Assembly: GCF_004681185.1 (NCBI RefSeq)
Contig: NZ_SRIF01000001.1
Span: forward strand, 62,001 to 126,000
Direction of reading: 5' to 3'
Origin: Haloarcula amylovorans
GTDB lineage: Archaea; Halobacteriota; Halobacteria; Halobacteriales; Haloarculaceae
Length of the DNA stretch: 64,000 bases
Shown here piece after piece: positions 34,809 to 44,346 of the stretch. A program made the position numbers and the translations under genes. Each line of letters starts with the position of its first letter. Position 1 is the first letter of the stretch. Under the pieces are notes generated by a model, which ran no database searches, had not been told where the DNA came from, and was given only the letters and a program-made list of their open reading frames with translations.

Positions 34809-35159
34809 GCTACTCCTCGACGCATTCGAGGACGATGCGGTCGACCGAGACGACGGCAAACGTCACTCTCACGGCCGATAACGAGAGGGGTCCATCCACG
34901 GGCGAAAATGCGACGCGCGAATCGCATGACAACCGGCGCTACGTCCAGAATCAGTCATCTCTGCCAAAAACAGCGAATAGCTGATAGTATCTGATTATCA
35001 TTCGAAGGGGCTATTTCAGGTTCTGTAACCGCTCCTGACAACTTATGTCGAAAAGCGTAATACTCTCTACGTACAGCTACAATCAAGCTTCAGGGGGTCT
35101 TGGGTGGGTTCTCGGGCCCGCAGCTGATAGCTCGAAAGACGAGAGATAATATAACACTC
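34809..35159. other. AT-richer spacer before the TasA-like gene
   Basis: A 351-bp gap with no gene I can support. The stretch from about 34960 to 35160 is much richer in A and T than the flanks. It includes GATAATATAACA just before the ATG at 35160. The promoter of the surface-protein group must lie here, but no single TATA box stands out. Confidence 0.5.
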
Positions 35160-35750
35160 ATGTCAGATAAAAATGTGAAACTTAGCAGACGGAGGGTACT
35201 CGGTGGGCTGGTGACGCTCGGCGGTGCGGCCGCCGCGGCAGGGGCAGGGACGTTCGCCCTGTTCAGCGACACCGAAGAGGCAGATACGACCATCAATTCG
35301 GGGACGCTGAACCTTCAAGCTGGTAGCGAGGACAACGGCGAGGCCACGGCGACAGTAGACGTCTCCGATGCGTTCCCCGGGGATTCCGGCGCGGGTTCGA
35401 CCACTCTGACGAACGATGGGAACATCGACGGTTACCTGGACTTCACGTTCAGTAGCGCCGTCAACGCCGAAGGCGACGACCCCGAGTCCGAGCCGGATAC
35501 GAACACCAACGGCGATCTCGGGAGCGTTCTGCAAGTTACGGTCGAAATTGACGACACTACGCTCCGGACTGGGACGTTCAACGAGGTTTTCGACGGTACC
35601 GAATCCGACGATAACATCGCGTTGAACGCTACCACCTCGAAGACGCTCAACGTGGACTGGTCGATACCGAGCGATGCTGGCAACGAGATTCAAGGGGACC
35701 TGGTCAACGGCGATATCACCATCGAACTGGGTCAGCAGATGAGCCAGTAA
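35160..35750 (+). CDS. TasA/camelysin-like surface protein with SipW-type signal
   Basis: A 196-residue secreted protein. The signal has RRR, a Gly/Ala core and the SipW-dependent cleavage region GTFALFSDTEEA, as in TasA and camelysin. The mature part is an acidic beta-rich domain: TINSGTLNLQ, SGAGSTTLTNDGNIDGYLDFTF and the end GDITIELGQQ. TasA forms biofilm fibres in Bacillus, so a fibre or coat role is an inference by family. It is followed by the signal peptidase that would process it. Confidence 0.82.
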   Translation: MSDKNVKLSRRRVLGGLVTLGGAAAAAGAGTFALFSDTEEADTTINSGTLNLQAGSEDNGEATATVDVSDAFPGDSGAGSTTLTNDGNIDGYLDFTFSSAVNAEGDDPESEPDTNTNGDLGSVLQVTVEIDDTTLRTGTFNEVFDGTESDDNIALNATTSKTLNVDWSIPSDAGNEIQGDLVNGDITIELGQQMSQ

Positions 35751-35818
35751 GTGCGCGAACAGTCGTCTACGGGCTAGCACTCCGCTTGAATCCGAATAGC
35801 ACGCGATTCCCACGACAC

Positions 35819-36388
35819 ATGAGAGACGCGATACCGAATCGGCGTAGGCTTGCAGGCGGGCTCGCAGTCGCGGCGTTCCTCCTTGTCCTCACCATCGTCG
35901 GTGTCGCAGCGGTCCCACAGGTCATCGGGGCGAAGGGCAGTTACGTCGTGTTGAGTTCGAGTATGTCACCGACCATCGATGCCGGCGACGTGGTCGTCGT
36001 ACGAGATGCTGACCCGAGTGCCATCGAAACTGGTGACGTTATCACCTACCGGTCACCGACCGACGCCGACCGGCGGGTCACTCACCGCGTCGTCGCGGTT
36101 CAATCGTGGGACGGCGGCCCCGCGTTTCGAACGAAAGGTGACGCCAACGAGGAAGCGGACGCAGCGCTCGTCCCCGCCGAGAACGTGGTCGGCGTGGTTT
36201 GGTTCCACATTCCGCTGGTGGGGTATCTCCTGCAGTTCGCCAGCAGTACCGTCGGTATCGCGCTGTTGGTCGTGGTGCCCGCGGTGCTTCTCGTCGTCAC
36301 CGAATTACGTGACCTCTATCGAGCGGCGACAACAGTGACTGACGAGGAGCGTGCGACAGAGACGCCACCGGGTCAGCGGGAGGAATAA
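35819..36388 (+). CDS. SipW-type signal peptidase I
   Basis: A 189-residue membrane serine protease of the ER/archaeal S26 type. After an N-terminal helix (residues 11-33) comes SSSMSPTIDAGD with the nucleophile Ser48. The base is His89 in RVTHRVVAV (the ER-type Ser-His form, not Lys), and TKGDANEEAD carries the conserved Asp. A second hydrophobic helix ends it (VGIALLVVVPAVLLVV). It lies between two genes with SipW-type signals, so they are its likely substrates. The ATG at 35819 is chosen over 35786, which would lengthen the cytosolic tail. Confidence 0.9.
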   Translation: MRDAIPNRRRLAGGLAVAAFLLVLTIVGVAAVPQVIGAKGSYVVLSSSMSPTIDAGDVVVVRDADPSAIETGDVITYRSPTDADRRVTHRVVAVQSWDGGPAFRTKGDANEEADAALVPAENVVGVVWFHIPLVGYLLQFASSTVGIALLVVVPAVLLVVTELRDLYRAATTVTDEERATETPPGQREE

Positions 36389-36390
36389 CG

Positions 36391-37575
36391 ATGCACGTCT
36401 CCCGAGGGGCACTCACTGCGCTCGTGGTACTCACACTCGTCGCTTCCTTCGCTAGCGGCGCGGGGACGTACGCACTGTTGTCCGACACCGAGACGGCCGA
36501 AGTCAACGTGACGGCGGCGACGTCCTTCGACAGCACGCCGCCCGGCCAACGCGCCTACGACGACGCGAACGGAAACGGGCGGTGGGACGAAGGCGAGTCG
36601 ACCTACAACAGGAGTGACCTCGTCGACTTCGACGATCCATCGGCTAATCTCGTCATCCCGGACGGAGCCGCGATCTCACGAACGAACGGCGACGTCGATG
36701 TCACCGCAGCGAACATCGTCACCGCGGCGAACATCAGTTCTCGAAAGGGAACGGTGACGCTCGCCGCCACCGGCGGTGACATCGACGCCTCGGGGATACA
36801 GCTCTCCTCGACGAACGGAGATGTCGAACTGACTGCCAGCGGCGACGTGACCCTCTCCGGGACGACCCTCTCCGCTGATAAGGGCCGTGTCCTCGTCGAC
36901 ACTGTGTCGGGACGCATCGACCTCACCGGCGCACAGGTCGACGCGCCGAACGAGGGCGCGACGCTTCGGGCCGAAGATGGCGTCATCGCCGTCGGTGTGA
37001 CGCTGACCGCCATGAAAGGACCGGTCGTCGTCGACGCTGCGTCCGGCGCAGTCGACCTCTCTGGCGCGCAGATCAACGCGAAAAACGAGGGTGCAACCAT
37101 CGAGTCAGCGGACGGTATCGACCTCTCGGGGGCGACCATCAGTTCGAGAAAAGGGAGGATAACCGCACAGACGGATGATATCCTCGTTCTCGACGGAGCC
37201 GCTATCGACGCTCACAACAAAGGAATGTCGCTCGTCGGACGACGCGTTTCGGCCCGGAGCGCGTCACTCAGCTCGACGAAGGGTGACATCGTCCTGCGGG
37301 CGACCGCCAACGACGGCGGCGAACTCGACGCAACTGGCGCACGCCTCTACTCCGGCAAACTCGGGGATTTCACGCTCGCTTCGAACGGGGATATGCGGCT
37401 GGAATCTGCCGTGCTGGACTCGAAGAAAGGCAGCGCCACCGCGTCGCTTGGACGGGCCGACGCGACGCTGTTCGTCGACGGTGCCACGCTCGCTGATAGG
37501 GACGCGGAGCTAGTCGTCGGCCCCGACGGCTCCACGATTGATGGGACGCCAGCGTCGGGGACGACCGGCTATTGA
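36391..37575 (+). CDS. SipW-dependent beta-helical surface protein
   Basis: A 394-residue secreted protein. The signal ends GTYALLSDTETA as in TasA-type proteins. An acidic EF-hand-like patch follows (DANGNGRWDEGES, about residues 53-65). Residues 85-380 are about a dozen imperfect repeats near 22 residues in length: alternations of GDVxLTASG, DLSGAxI and SSRKGxI. This is typical of a right-handed beta helix, and haemagglutinin-like adhesins share the layout. It starts 2 bp after the signal peptidase gene. No C-terminal anchor is visible. Confidence 0.75.
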   Translation: MHVSRGALTALVVLTLVASFASGAGTYALLSDTETAEVNVTAATSFDSTPPGQRAYDDANGNGRWDEGESTYNRSDLVDFDDPSANLVIPDGAAISRTNGDVDVTAANIVTAANISSRKGTVTLAATGGDIDASGIQLSSTNGDVELTASGDVTLSGTTLSADKGRVLVDTVSGRIDLTGAQVDAPNEGATLRAEDGVIAVGVTLTAMKGPVVVDAASGAVDLSGAQINAKNEGATIESADGIDLSGATISSRKGRITAQTDDILVLDGAAIDAHNKGMSLVGRRVSARSASLSSTKGDIVLRATANDGGELDATGARLYSGKLGDFTLASNGDMRLESAVLDSKKGSATASLGRADATLFVDGATLADRDAELVVGPDGSTIDGTPASGTTGY

Positions 37576-37729
37576 TAGTGTGATTTCGGTCCATAGATGA
37601 CCTTGATTTCAAACTCCGATACCACTAGGATGCGATTCAGGCTGTGAATGAACGTAACACTCGCTCTGAATTTCAGTATTGATATTTAGATGCGAGAATT
37701 TTAGATGACGTGGGTGTCACCTCTAGTAG

Positions 37730-38092
37730 ATGGGAACGGCACGGCCTGCGTGGCTCCACTTCGAGACGTCGCTGTTCAGCGAGCGCTCTTTCTCTTGGGT
37801 CTGGTGGCTCGCCGCGGCCACCTACGGCGTCGGCGACATCGTGACCACTATTGCGATAATCTACTTCGTCCCGTACTTCACTGAGGGCAATCCCGTCGTC
37901 AGAGCCGCGATCACCACGTTTGGCGGCGGCGGCTTCCTCGCGCTGAAACTGCTCGTCCTCTATGCTGGCATCGGAATCAGTCTCTGGGCCGGCAAGGCCG
38001 AGGACGACCCGTTGTTGTTCTACGGCCCGCCCCTACTCTTGACCATCGTCGGTCTCTGGGTGACGGCGCACAATCTCGCGCTCCTCCTCTGA
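37730..38092 (+). CDS. Small four-helix membrane protein (DUF5658-like)
   Basis: A 120-residue membrane protein with about four hydrophobic helices: WWLAAATYGVGDIVTTIAI, FLALKLLVLYAGIGI and two at the C-terminus. The first helix is preceded by a Trp-rich amphipathic stretch (ERSFSWVWW). TEGNPVVR is a loop motif shared by small haloarchaeal membrane proteins of the DUF5658 type. Its function is unknown. It stands alone after the beta-helix gene with about 150 bp of AT-rich sequence between. Confidence 0.65.
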   Translation: MGTARPAWLHFETSLFSERSFSWVWWLAAATYGVGDIVTTIAIIYFVPYFTEGNPVVRAAITTFGGGGFLALKLLVLYAGIGISLWAGKAEDDPLLFYGPPLLLTIVGLWVTAHNLALLL

Positions 38093-38186
38093 ATCCGGTG
38101 CGAGCCGCTCTCACGGAGGATATGGCGGGCGATTTGCGTATGCAAGCAGTACACGCATACCATAGACGCCGTTACGACTAATCGCG

Positions 38187-38435
38187 ATGTCAACAACACA
38201 GATCGACGACGACGACGTCGGAAAGGACGTCATCGCCGCGGACGGCGACGACATCGGCATCGTCAGCGGTTACAGATACGGGACGGCGTACGTAGATCCC
38301 GACCCCGGGATAACGACGAAACTGAAGACGTCCCTCGGTTGGGACGACGTCGACGAAGAGGAAGGCTATCCGCTGCAGGAAGAGGCAGTCGAGACAGTCA
38401 CTGACGACGAGATTCGACTGCGCTCTGACCTGTAA
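38187..38435 (+). CDS. Small PRC-barrel-like protein
   Basis: An 82-residue acidic protein. The pattern VGKDVIAADGDDIGIVSGYRYGTAYVDPDP fits the beta-barrel start of PRC-barrel proteins. The end is an acidic tail with YPLQEEAVETVTDDEI. PRC-barrel proteins bind RNA or ribosome partners and, in archaea, the CdpB1/B2 proteins act in division, but this one is too short and divergent to assign. There is no membrane segment. Confidence 0.6.
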   Translation: MSTTQIDDDDVGKDVIAADGDDIGIVSGYRYGTAYVDPDPGITTKLKTSLGWDDVDEEEGYPLQEEAVETVTDDEIRLRSDL

Positions 38436-38670
38436 CCCGCTGTGCAGCTGTCCACCGCCTCGTGGAGGAGGGCGGTCCGCCGGCCGTCGATGGGAGCCGA
38501 CACCGGCGGGCTTGTTTTCGCTGTCTACTAATCGCGACACGCCGCCCGACCGGTAGTCGTGGGACCGTCACCGAGAGCTCGTCTCATCCGAGCGTCAGAT
38601 CTGGTGTGTTCACGCCACGCACAGCAATCCGCTTCGGAATTAACGACTCGTCCCGCTGAGTAATTGGGGT

Positions 38671-38679
38671 ATTTTAATC
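38671..38679 (+). promoter_or_regulatory. TATA box of the membrane protein gene at 38705
   Basis: ATTTTAATC lies about 30 bp ahead of the ATG, giving a nearly leaderless transcript. The 269-bp gap to its left shows nothing else that I can name. Confidence 0.55.
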
Positions 38680-38704
38680 CACTCGCCCGTGTACTACTCG
38701 GTAT

Positions 38705-40117
38705 ATGTGGGGCAACGAACGGGCTCGCCCGGCGCTACTTCTGGTCGCCCTCATACTGGTGGTGACGCTGTTCGCACCGTTCTCGCCCCTGGTAGAGCGG
38801 AGTCCGACCGAGCAGAAGACGGTCAAAGATGTCCGCTTCGTCCAGCCGCGCGACGACGGTGTGCGACTGTGGCCCTACACGAGCCGCGGCCAGACGTTCG
38901 AGCAGGCGACCCTGCCCATCAACGCCGTCGTCCTCACCGACGCGACGACGACCTACCAGTTGCTCTCGACGACACCGGGGGGCGGCCAGCGGCTCTACTG
39001 GAACACGACCGAGAAGACCTGGCAACCGAGTCGAACCGCACAGGCCAACGTGACGATAAACGAGACCGGCGTCTACTGGGCCGAATCCACCGGATCCGAA
39101 CGGTACACGTTCTCGATGTCGAACAAGTCGAGCCAGTGGCGCGACGCGACCTATCAGCTCCACCACGGGACGTACTTCGGGTCGCGGCACCACCTCCGCC
39201 TCTACGCTGGCGGGTCGAGGGACCAGCCATGGACCGCCATCCAAGCCCACCACGAACACTGGGACTGGTTCCGCCTCCGTCACGACGTCAACAGCCTCTC
39301 GAAATCCCAGCACTACCTCGAACGCGACTTCCGCGGCATCGGCCTCGTCACCAAGCTGAGCCGCGAGCGGTGGGCGAACGGCGGCGCGATCGACGCCGAT
39401 GGCTGGGTCACCGTCATCGAACTCGAAGACCGCGTCACCAGAGGGCCGCAGTACGACGCCGACCAGTCCGAGACGTCATCGGCAGACTCACAGGCTCAGC
39501 CTACGCCGATGGACTCACAGGCTCAGTCCAAGCACACCGACACGGCTCCGCACGTAGCGGTGTACGGCATCGCGTTCTCGCTCGTTGGCCTGGCGTTCGC
39601 CGGGTACGTCGAGTCGGTCGTCGAGGAAGGCCGCGAGTACGCCGAAGAGAGCCGTGAGTACGTCCGACGACTCCGTGAGAGCCCGTTATCGCGGTACCAC
39701 GTCGCGCTGTTCGCCTCGACGGCGCTCATCCCGCTGATCGTCCGCGTCGGCGGGATTGCCGCCGAACAGGCGTTCCCGTTCACGTCGCCGAAAGTCGTCG
39801 GCGCGCCGTTCTACGCGCTTCTCGCCGTCGGCTTGCCCGCCGCCGCGATCCTGTTCGGCCGCCACCTCACCGCAACCGACGGGTTCACCGTCGCCATCCT
39901 CGGGTTCGGGACAGGCATCATGCTCGATTACTCGTATCTCGGGCTGACCGTTATTCCCTACGGCGCGCTGGTCCAGCGTGCCGTCCTCCTATTGGGACTC
40001 GGCCTGCTCGCAGCCGGCGGCACCCGGTGGGCGACGGAACCGGTTCCGCGCCACCGCTATCACACCGCCGGGCTCGCGCTCTGGGTCTGGGCGCTCGTCT
40101 GGCCGCTGCTCGGGTGA
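38705..40117 (+). CDS. Large membrane protein with extracytoplasmic domain, unknown function
   Basis: A 470-residue protein. An N-terminal anchor (residues 9-28) is followed by an extracytoplasmic domain of about 230 residues. That domain is rich in Thr, Trp and His (HHGTYFGSRHHLRLYAG, IQAHHEHWDWFRLRHD). A Ser/Gln-rich linker leads to about five membrane helices at the C-terminus. The His/Trp-rich patch could bind metal or sugar. I do not recognise a family. The gene lies directly upstream of the pilus operon but has its own promoter. Confidence 0.6.
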   Translation: MWGNERARPALLLVALILVVTLFAPFSPLVERSPTEQKTVKDVRFVQPRDDGVRLWPYTSRGQTFEQATLPINAVVLTDATTTYQLLSTTPGGGQRLYWNTTEKTWQPSRTAQANVTINETGVYWAESTGSERYTFSMSNKSSQWRDATYQLHHGTYFGSRHHLRLYAGGSRDQPWTAIQAHHEHWDWFRLRHDVNSLSKSQHYLERDFRGIGLVTKLSRERWANGGAIDADGWVTVIELEDRVTRGPQYDADQSETSSADSQAQPTPMDSQAQSKHTDTAPHVAVYGIAFSLVGLAFAGYVESVVEEGREYAEESREYVRRLRESPLSRYHVALFASTALIPLIVRVGGIAAEQAFPFTSPKVVGAPFYALLAVGLPAAAILFGRHLTATDGFTVAILGFGTGIMLDYSYLGLTVIPYGALVQRAVLLLGLGLLAAGGTRWATEPVPRHRYHTAGLALWVWALVWPLLG

Positions 40118-40208
40118 GGGGGCCGTTCGATCCGTTCGTGACTACCTCTATACAGTTGGCTGGCAGATTCACGAGACAGAATCGTACAGTATATTCTTGA
40201 AATACAAA

Positions 40209-40217
40209 TTTTAAATA
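40209..40217 (+). promoter_or_regulatory. TATA box of the pilus operon
   Basis: TTTTAAATA, with its centre about 29 bp before the pilB ATG at 40242. The 124-bp gap before pilB is AT-rich. Transcription would start near 40238. Confidence 0.65.
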
Positions 40218-40241
40218 CGAAAGCACCTCCAAATAGAGACG

Positions 40242-42467
40242 ATGAACAGCGGTGGGGGGACACAGCGGGGGGTACAGAGCGTGCCGGCACCGATTCCGCC
40301 GGACGATCCAACGGCGTGGTACGCACCGGACGTGCGCGAGCAGGACGAAATATATCCGGGTGTGGTCGTCACCGTCCGGCGAACTGACGGCTTTCGCTAC
40401 GAGGTGCGTGGGCCGCTTCTCGGCGAGGCGGAAGCCGAGACGCTCTCGACCGTCGAGGCGTACTTCGAGGGCGCGAACATCGAACGCCCGCGAACACGCG
40501 AGGGTGCCATCGAGCGGATGGAACGGGGGTTCGACCCGAAACACCGCCGCGTCATCGATCGACTCGTTAACTGTTCACCCGCGGCCCGCCGCCGCGTCGC
40601 CTACCACGCGCTGTGTTCGCTCGCGTGTCTCGGCGAGCTGACGCCCTACGCGCTGGACGACCGAATCGACGTAGCCGACGTGACCGACGACGGCATCGTC
40701 GTCCACACCGACGCCTACGCGCCCGCGGAGACCGATTTGTCGGCCGACCCAGAGTACATCGAGCGCTTCGCCAGCGAACGCGTCGAGCGCCACACCGTCC
40801 GCTTTCACGAGTTCGACGTGCCGGTCGTCGTCTACCGCGAGCATCTGCTCGGCTCGGACCCGTTCACGACGAAGTACGCCGTCCGCGAACCCGACTTGCT
40901 CCCCGGCGACGAGGAACTCATCGAGGCCTGCAAGGAGCGCATCTGGGAGACGAGCGTCGACGGACTCGTCGAGGACCGCGTCTCGTTCGTCCGCGAGCGC
41001 GCGACCGCGATACTGGCCCGCCAGTTGACCGTTCGGAACACGACCGAGTGGCTCGACGCTGTCCAGTACCGCTTGCGCTCCGCGCTTGCGGAACTGGACC
41101 TCGCGGTGCCGCCGGTCGACCACCGCTTCGCCGACGACCGACTTGACGACCTCCTGTACTACGTGATGCGTGACCTCGTCGGTCACGGCAAACTCACAGT
41201 GCCGATTCGAGACCACACGCTCGAAGACGTCGAAGCGAACCGCGTCGGCGAGCGCGTGAAAGTACTCCCGCGAGCCGATCTCGGTCACGACGGCCGCGTG
41301 CCGACGAACCTCTCTTTCGACTCCGAGAGCGCCTTCATCAACGTCGTCACCCAGCTCGCGGCCGACGACGGCACGGAACTCAACGCTTCGAACCCGAGCG
41401 CGAAGGTCAACATCGACCCCGACGGCGAGAGCCTCCACGACACCGAGGAGACGATTCGCTGTGCCGTAGCACTCCCCACCATCAGCGAGGACGGTCCCCA
41501 CATCTCTATCCGAAAACAGTCGGCCGACGCGATGACGCCGATCGACCTCGTCGAACGCGACTCGCTCCCGACGGAACTCGTTGCCCTGCTGTGGCTCTTT
41601 TACGAATCGCACGGCGTCGTCCTCTTTTCGGGTCCGACTGGCGCGGGAAAGACGACGTTGCTGAACGCGCACATGCCGTTCATTCCGTACCGGGACCGCC
41701 CGATCAGCATGGACGAGGGCTCTCGTGAGGTGCGGATTCCCCACGAGACCGGGGTGTCGCTGACGACCAGAGAGCACGAACGCGACCACCGGCGCGTGAC
41801 GATGGCTGACCTGATGACCCAATGTAATTATCTCAACCCCGATATCGAGGTCATCGCCGAGATAAATACGCCGGCTTCCTTCCAGACGTTCGCCGAGACG
41901 CTCAACACGGGCCACGGTGTTCTCGGAACGACACACGCCGCCGATGTCGAGACGCTCGTCAACCGTATTATCGAGAAGGGCGTGCCGCCCTATCTCTTCG
42001 AGGAGATCGATCTCGTCGTCTTCCCCCGCCACGTTGGCGGAAAGCGATACGTCGGCGACGTTGTGGAGTTCGTCGACGAGCCGCTCGACCGCGAGGGCTG
42101 TGGTACTATCGAGAAGAATGGAGCAACCATTCACTACAACACGCTCTGCCGGCGCGGGCCCGACGGGACGTTCGAGTTCGCGTACGAACACGAACAACTC
42201 GGCGACGACCGACGGCGGGTCGAGACCGAGGTTTTCGACCGTCTCGGGACGTTGCGGGACGAGTCGGTCGAGACCGTCGAGGAGGCGTTCCACCGTCGTC
42301 ATCGCTACGTGCAGTACCTCGTTCGGGAAGGTATCACGGACTTCGAGGAACTGTTCAGCGTGCTCGCGGACTTAGAAACCAATGAGGCCGCGACCGTCGA
42401 GCGCCTGCGCCGGAGGTCGGGCGAGCGAGACCCGTTACATCTGGAGGTCGACACCGGTGACGACTGA
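40242..42467 (+). CDS. Type IV pilus assembly ATPase PilB
   Basis: A 741-residue secretion/pilus ATPase of the archaeal type II/IV family (PilB, TadA/VirB11-like). A long N-terminal domain (about 1-380) precedes the motor. Walker A is SGPTGAGKTT near residues 463-472, the Asp/Glu boxes include DEGSREVRIPHE, Walker B is NPDIEVIAEI and the His box is LGTTHAADV. It drives assembly of type IV pili by turning the platform protein PilC. It leads an operon of seven overlapping genes. Haloferax has several such PilB-PilC pairs, and I cannot say which one this corresponds to. Confidence 0.9.
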   Translation: MNSGGGTQRGVQSVPAPIPPDDPTAWYAPDVREQDEIYPGVVVTVRRTDGFRYEVRGPLLGEAEAETLSTVEAYFEGANIERPRTREGAIERMERGFDPKHRRVIDRLVNCSPAARRRVAYHALCSLACLGELTPYALDDRIDVADVTDDGIVVHTDAYAPAETDLSADPEYIERFASERVERHTVRFHEFDVPVVVYREHLLGSDPFTTKYAVREPDLLPGDEELIEACKERIWETSVDGLVEDRVSFVRERATAILARQLTVRNTTEWLDAVQYRLRSALAELDLAVPPVDHRFADDRLDDLLYYVMRDLVGHGKLTVPIRDHTLEDVEANRVGERVKVLPRADLGHDGRVPTNLSFDSESAFINVVTQLAADDGTELNASNPSAKVNIDPDGESLHDTEETIRCAVALPTISEDGPHISIRKQSADAMTPIDLVERDSLPTELVALLWLFYESHGVVLFSGPTGAGKTTLLNAHMPFIPYRDRPISMDEGSREVRIPHETGVSLTTREHERDHRRVTMADLMTQCNYLNPDIEVIAEINTPASFQTFAETLNTGHGVLGTTHAADVETLVNRIIEKGVPPYLFEEIDLVVFPRHVGGKRYVGDVVEFVDEPLDREGCGTIEKNGATIHYNTLCRRGPDGTFEFAYEHEQLGDDRRRVETEVFDRLGTLRDESVETVEEAFHRRHRYVQYLVREGITDFEELFSVLADLETNEAATVERLRRRSGERDPLHLEVDTGDD

Positions 42468-44346
42468 CAGCTACACGCTTGGCCTGTTCGACCGAGGGCT
42501 GTATGCGCTGTTCGCTCATCACGCCGACGACAGCCGACACACCACCACGCGAGAGCGCTACCGGGCGGCCCATCCCGACACCGGATTCGGCATCTACATC
42601 GCTCGCATCTACGGGTTGGCGTGGGTCGCCCTCGTGGTCGCCAGTTTGAGCACCGGTACGCTGGCGCTCGCGCTCCCGGTCGGAACGTTCGATCGAGCAG
42701 TCGCCGTCGTGGGGCAGAGCCTTCCGGTTCTAAACCGACTGGCGCTACCACGCGTTCCCCGATTGGTCCTCGCGATCGGTCTCTCGCTGCTGGTCGGTCT
42801 CGGCGCTCGCTGGGCCGCATTCTCACTGGGAACTCGCTACCTCTCGTGGGTTGCCGCCGCGCGGCGGGCCGATATCGCTGCGACGCTGCCCGGTGCGGTG
42901 CGCTATCTCCGAGTGCTGGCGTCGGGCACCCACGACCGGCGCGAATTGCTCCGTGCCGTCGCCGAGCAAGAGGCCTATGGCGAGACGGCAGTCGCCTTCC
43001 GCCGCGCACTCAACCGCGGGACGCTCACTGGGAGTATCGACGCCGGACTCGAACGTGTAGCGAGCGAGACGCCCTCGCGGGATTTACTCGGTCCGTTCCT
43101 CTTGAAGTTCCGTGAGCACGCCAACCAGAGCGCCGACGCGCTGGAGGGGTATCTGGAGATGGAGGGACGACTGCTCTCTCACGAACAGAGCCGCCAGCAG
43201 GAGCGGGCGACGGGCTACCTCGAACTCCTCTCGGAACTGTTCGTCGTCCTGCTGGTCGTCCCCGCGCTCGTGGTGCTCATCGTCACCGTGATGGGCGTCC
43301 TCGCCCCGGGGCTCTCCGAACCGGTCGGGACGCCGCTCGGACCGGTGTCGGTCCGGGCCGGGATCGTCTACGGCAGCGCGGCGTTCGTCCTCACCACGGG
43401 GCTGCTCGCGGCGTTCGTCGTCGCAACGTTGCGTCCGCGAAACACCGCCGCACCGACCTACGCTCGGCCAAACGGCGTTCTAGCGACCGTGCGGACGGTC
43501 CCCTCGAATCCTGCCAGTGCGCTCACGATCTGTCTCCCCGCTGGCGTCTCGCTCGCGGTTGCACTCTGGACGCTGGGATATCGACCGGTGAACGTCCTCT
43601 TGCTCTCGTACGTCGGTGTCGGTCTCCCGGTCGGTCTCGTCGCGGTCCGACGTGCCCGCCGCGACGACGCGAAAGACCGGGAGATACAGGACTTCGTTCA
43701 CGCCGTCGCCGGGCACGTCGCACTCGGCCGACCGTTTCCCGCGGCGGTCCGGCACGTCGCGGACGACGTGCAGTTGGGCGCGCTCGCCGAAGACGTCGAG
43801 TCGCTTGCGTTCACGCTTTCGCTGTCGGACAGCCCCAGCGACGCGACCGAGGACGGCCGTGCCGCCGCACTGGACCAATTCGTCGAACGAGTCGGCACCC
43901 CGATGGCCGAACAGACCATCGGTCTCGTCGTCGGCGCGCTCGACGCCGGTAGTGACGCAGAAGACGTTTTCGAGACGTTACAGACCGAGATCGGCAGATT
44001 GTACCACCAGCGGAAATCGCTTCGGTCAGCACTACTGGTCTACGTCGCCATCGGCTGGACGACCGCGCTGTTGGTCGTCGGCATCACCGTCGCGGTCAAC
44101 GTCTACGTCTTAGCGGAGTTCGCACAGTTATCGACGGTCACGAGCGCGCAAAGCATCGCCTTCGACCCGTCGGTAATCGACCCCGAACGGGACCGCTACC
44201 GGTTCTACGTCGTCACGCAGGCGACGATGCTCGCCTGTGGCTGGTTCGCTGGGACTGCCAGTCGGGGCGTCTACGAAGCGTTGTTTCACTCCAGTGGACT
44301 GGCGCTGTTCGCCTACGTCGTCTTCGCGGGGGTCGGACTGCTGTGA
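42457..44346 (+). CDS. Type IV pilus platform protein PilC (TadC/FlaJ-like)
   Basis: A 629-residue membrane protein with two T2SSF domains and about eight helices. The first domain is near residues 130-260 (DIAATLPGAVRYLRVLASG, EGYLEMEGRLLSHEQS, then the VVPALVVLIVTVMGV helix). The second is near 400-530 (EIQDFVHAVAGHVALGRP). This duplicated layout is normal for archaeal PilC. The GTG at 42457 overlaps pilB by 11 bp. It anchors the pilus motor in the membrane. Confidence 0.9.
   Translation: MTTDSYTLGLFDRGLYALFAHHADDSRHTTTRERYRAAHPDTGFGIYIARIYGLAWVALVVASLSTGTLALALPVGTFDRAVAVVGQSLPVLNRLALPRVPRLVLAIGLSLLVGLGARWAAFSLGTRYLSWVAAARRADIAATLPGAVRYLRVLASGTHDRRELLRAVAEQEAYGETAVAFRRALNRGTLTGSIDAGLERVASETPSRDLLGPFLLKFREHANQSADALEGYLEMEGRLLSHEQSRQQERATGYLELLSELFVVLLVVPALVVLIVTVMGVLAPGLSEPVGTPLGPVSVRAGIVYGSAAFVLTTGLLAAFVVATLRPRNTAAPTYARPNGVLATVRTVPSNPASALTICLPAGVSLAVALWTLGYRPVNVLLLSYVGVGLPVGLVAVRRARRDDAKDREIQDFVHAVAGHVALGRPFPAAVRHVADDVQLGALAEDVESLAFTLSLSDSPSDATEDGRAAALDQFVERVGTPMAEQTIGLVVGALDAGSDAEDVFETLQTEIGRLYHQRKSLRSALLVYVAIGWTTALLVVGITVAVNVYVLAEFAQLSTVTSAQSIAFDPSVIDPERDRYRFYVVTQATMLACGWFAGTASRGVYEALFHSSGLALFAYVVFAGVGLL

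Noticed and set aside
40575..42302. 575-codon minus-strand open frame inside pilB
   Set aside because: It lies entirely antisense to a well-supported ATPase gene with intact Walker motifs and shows no protein family features.
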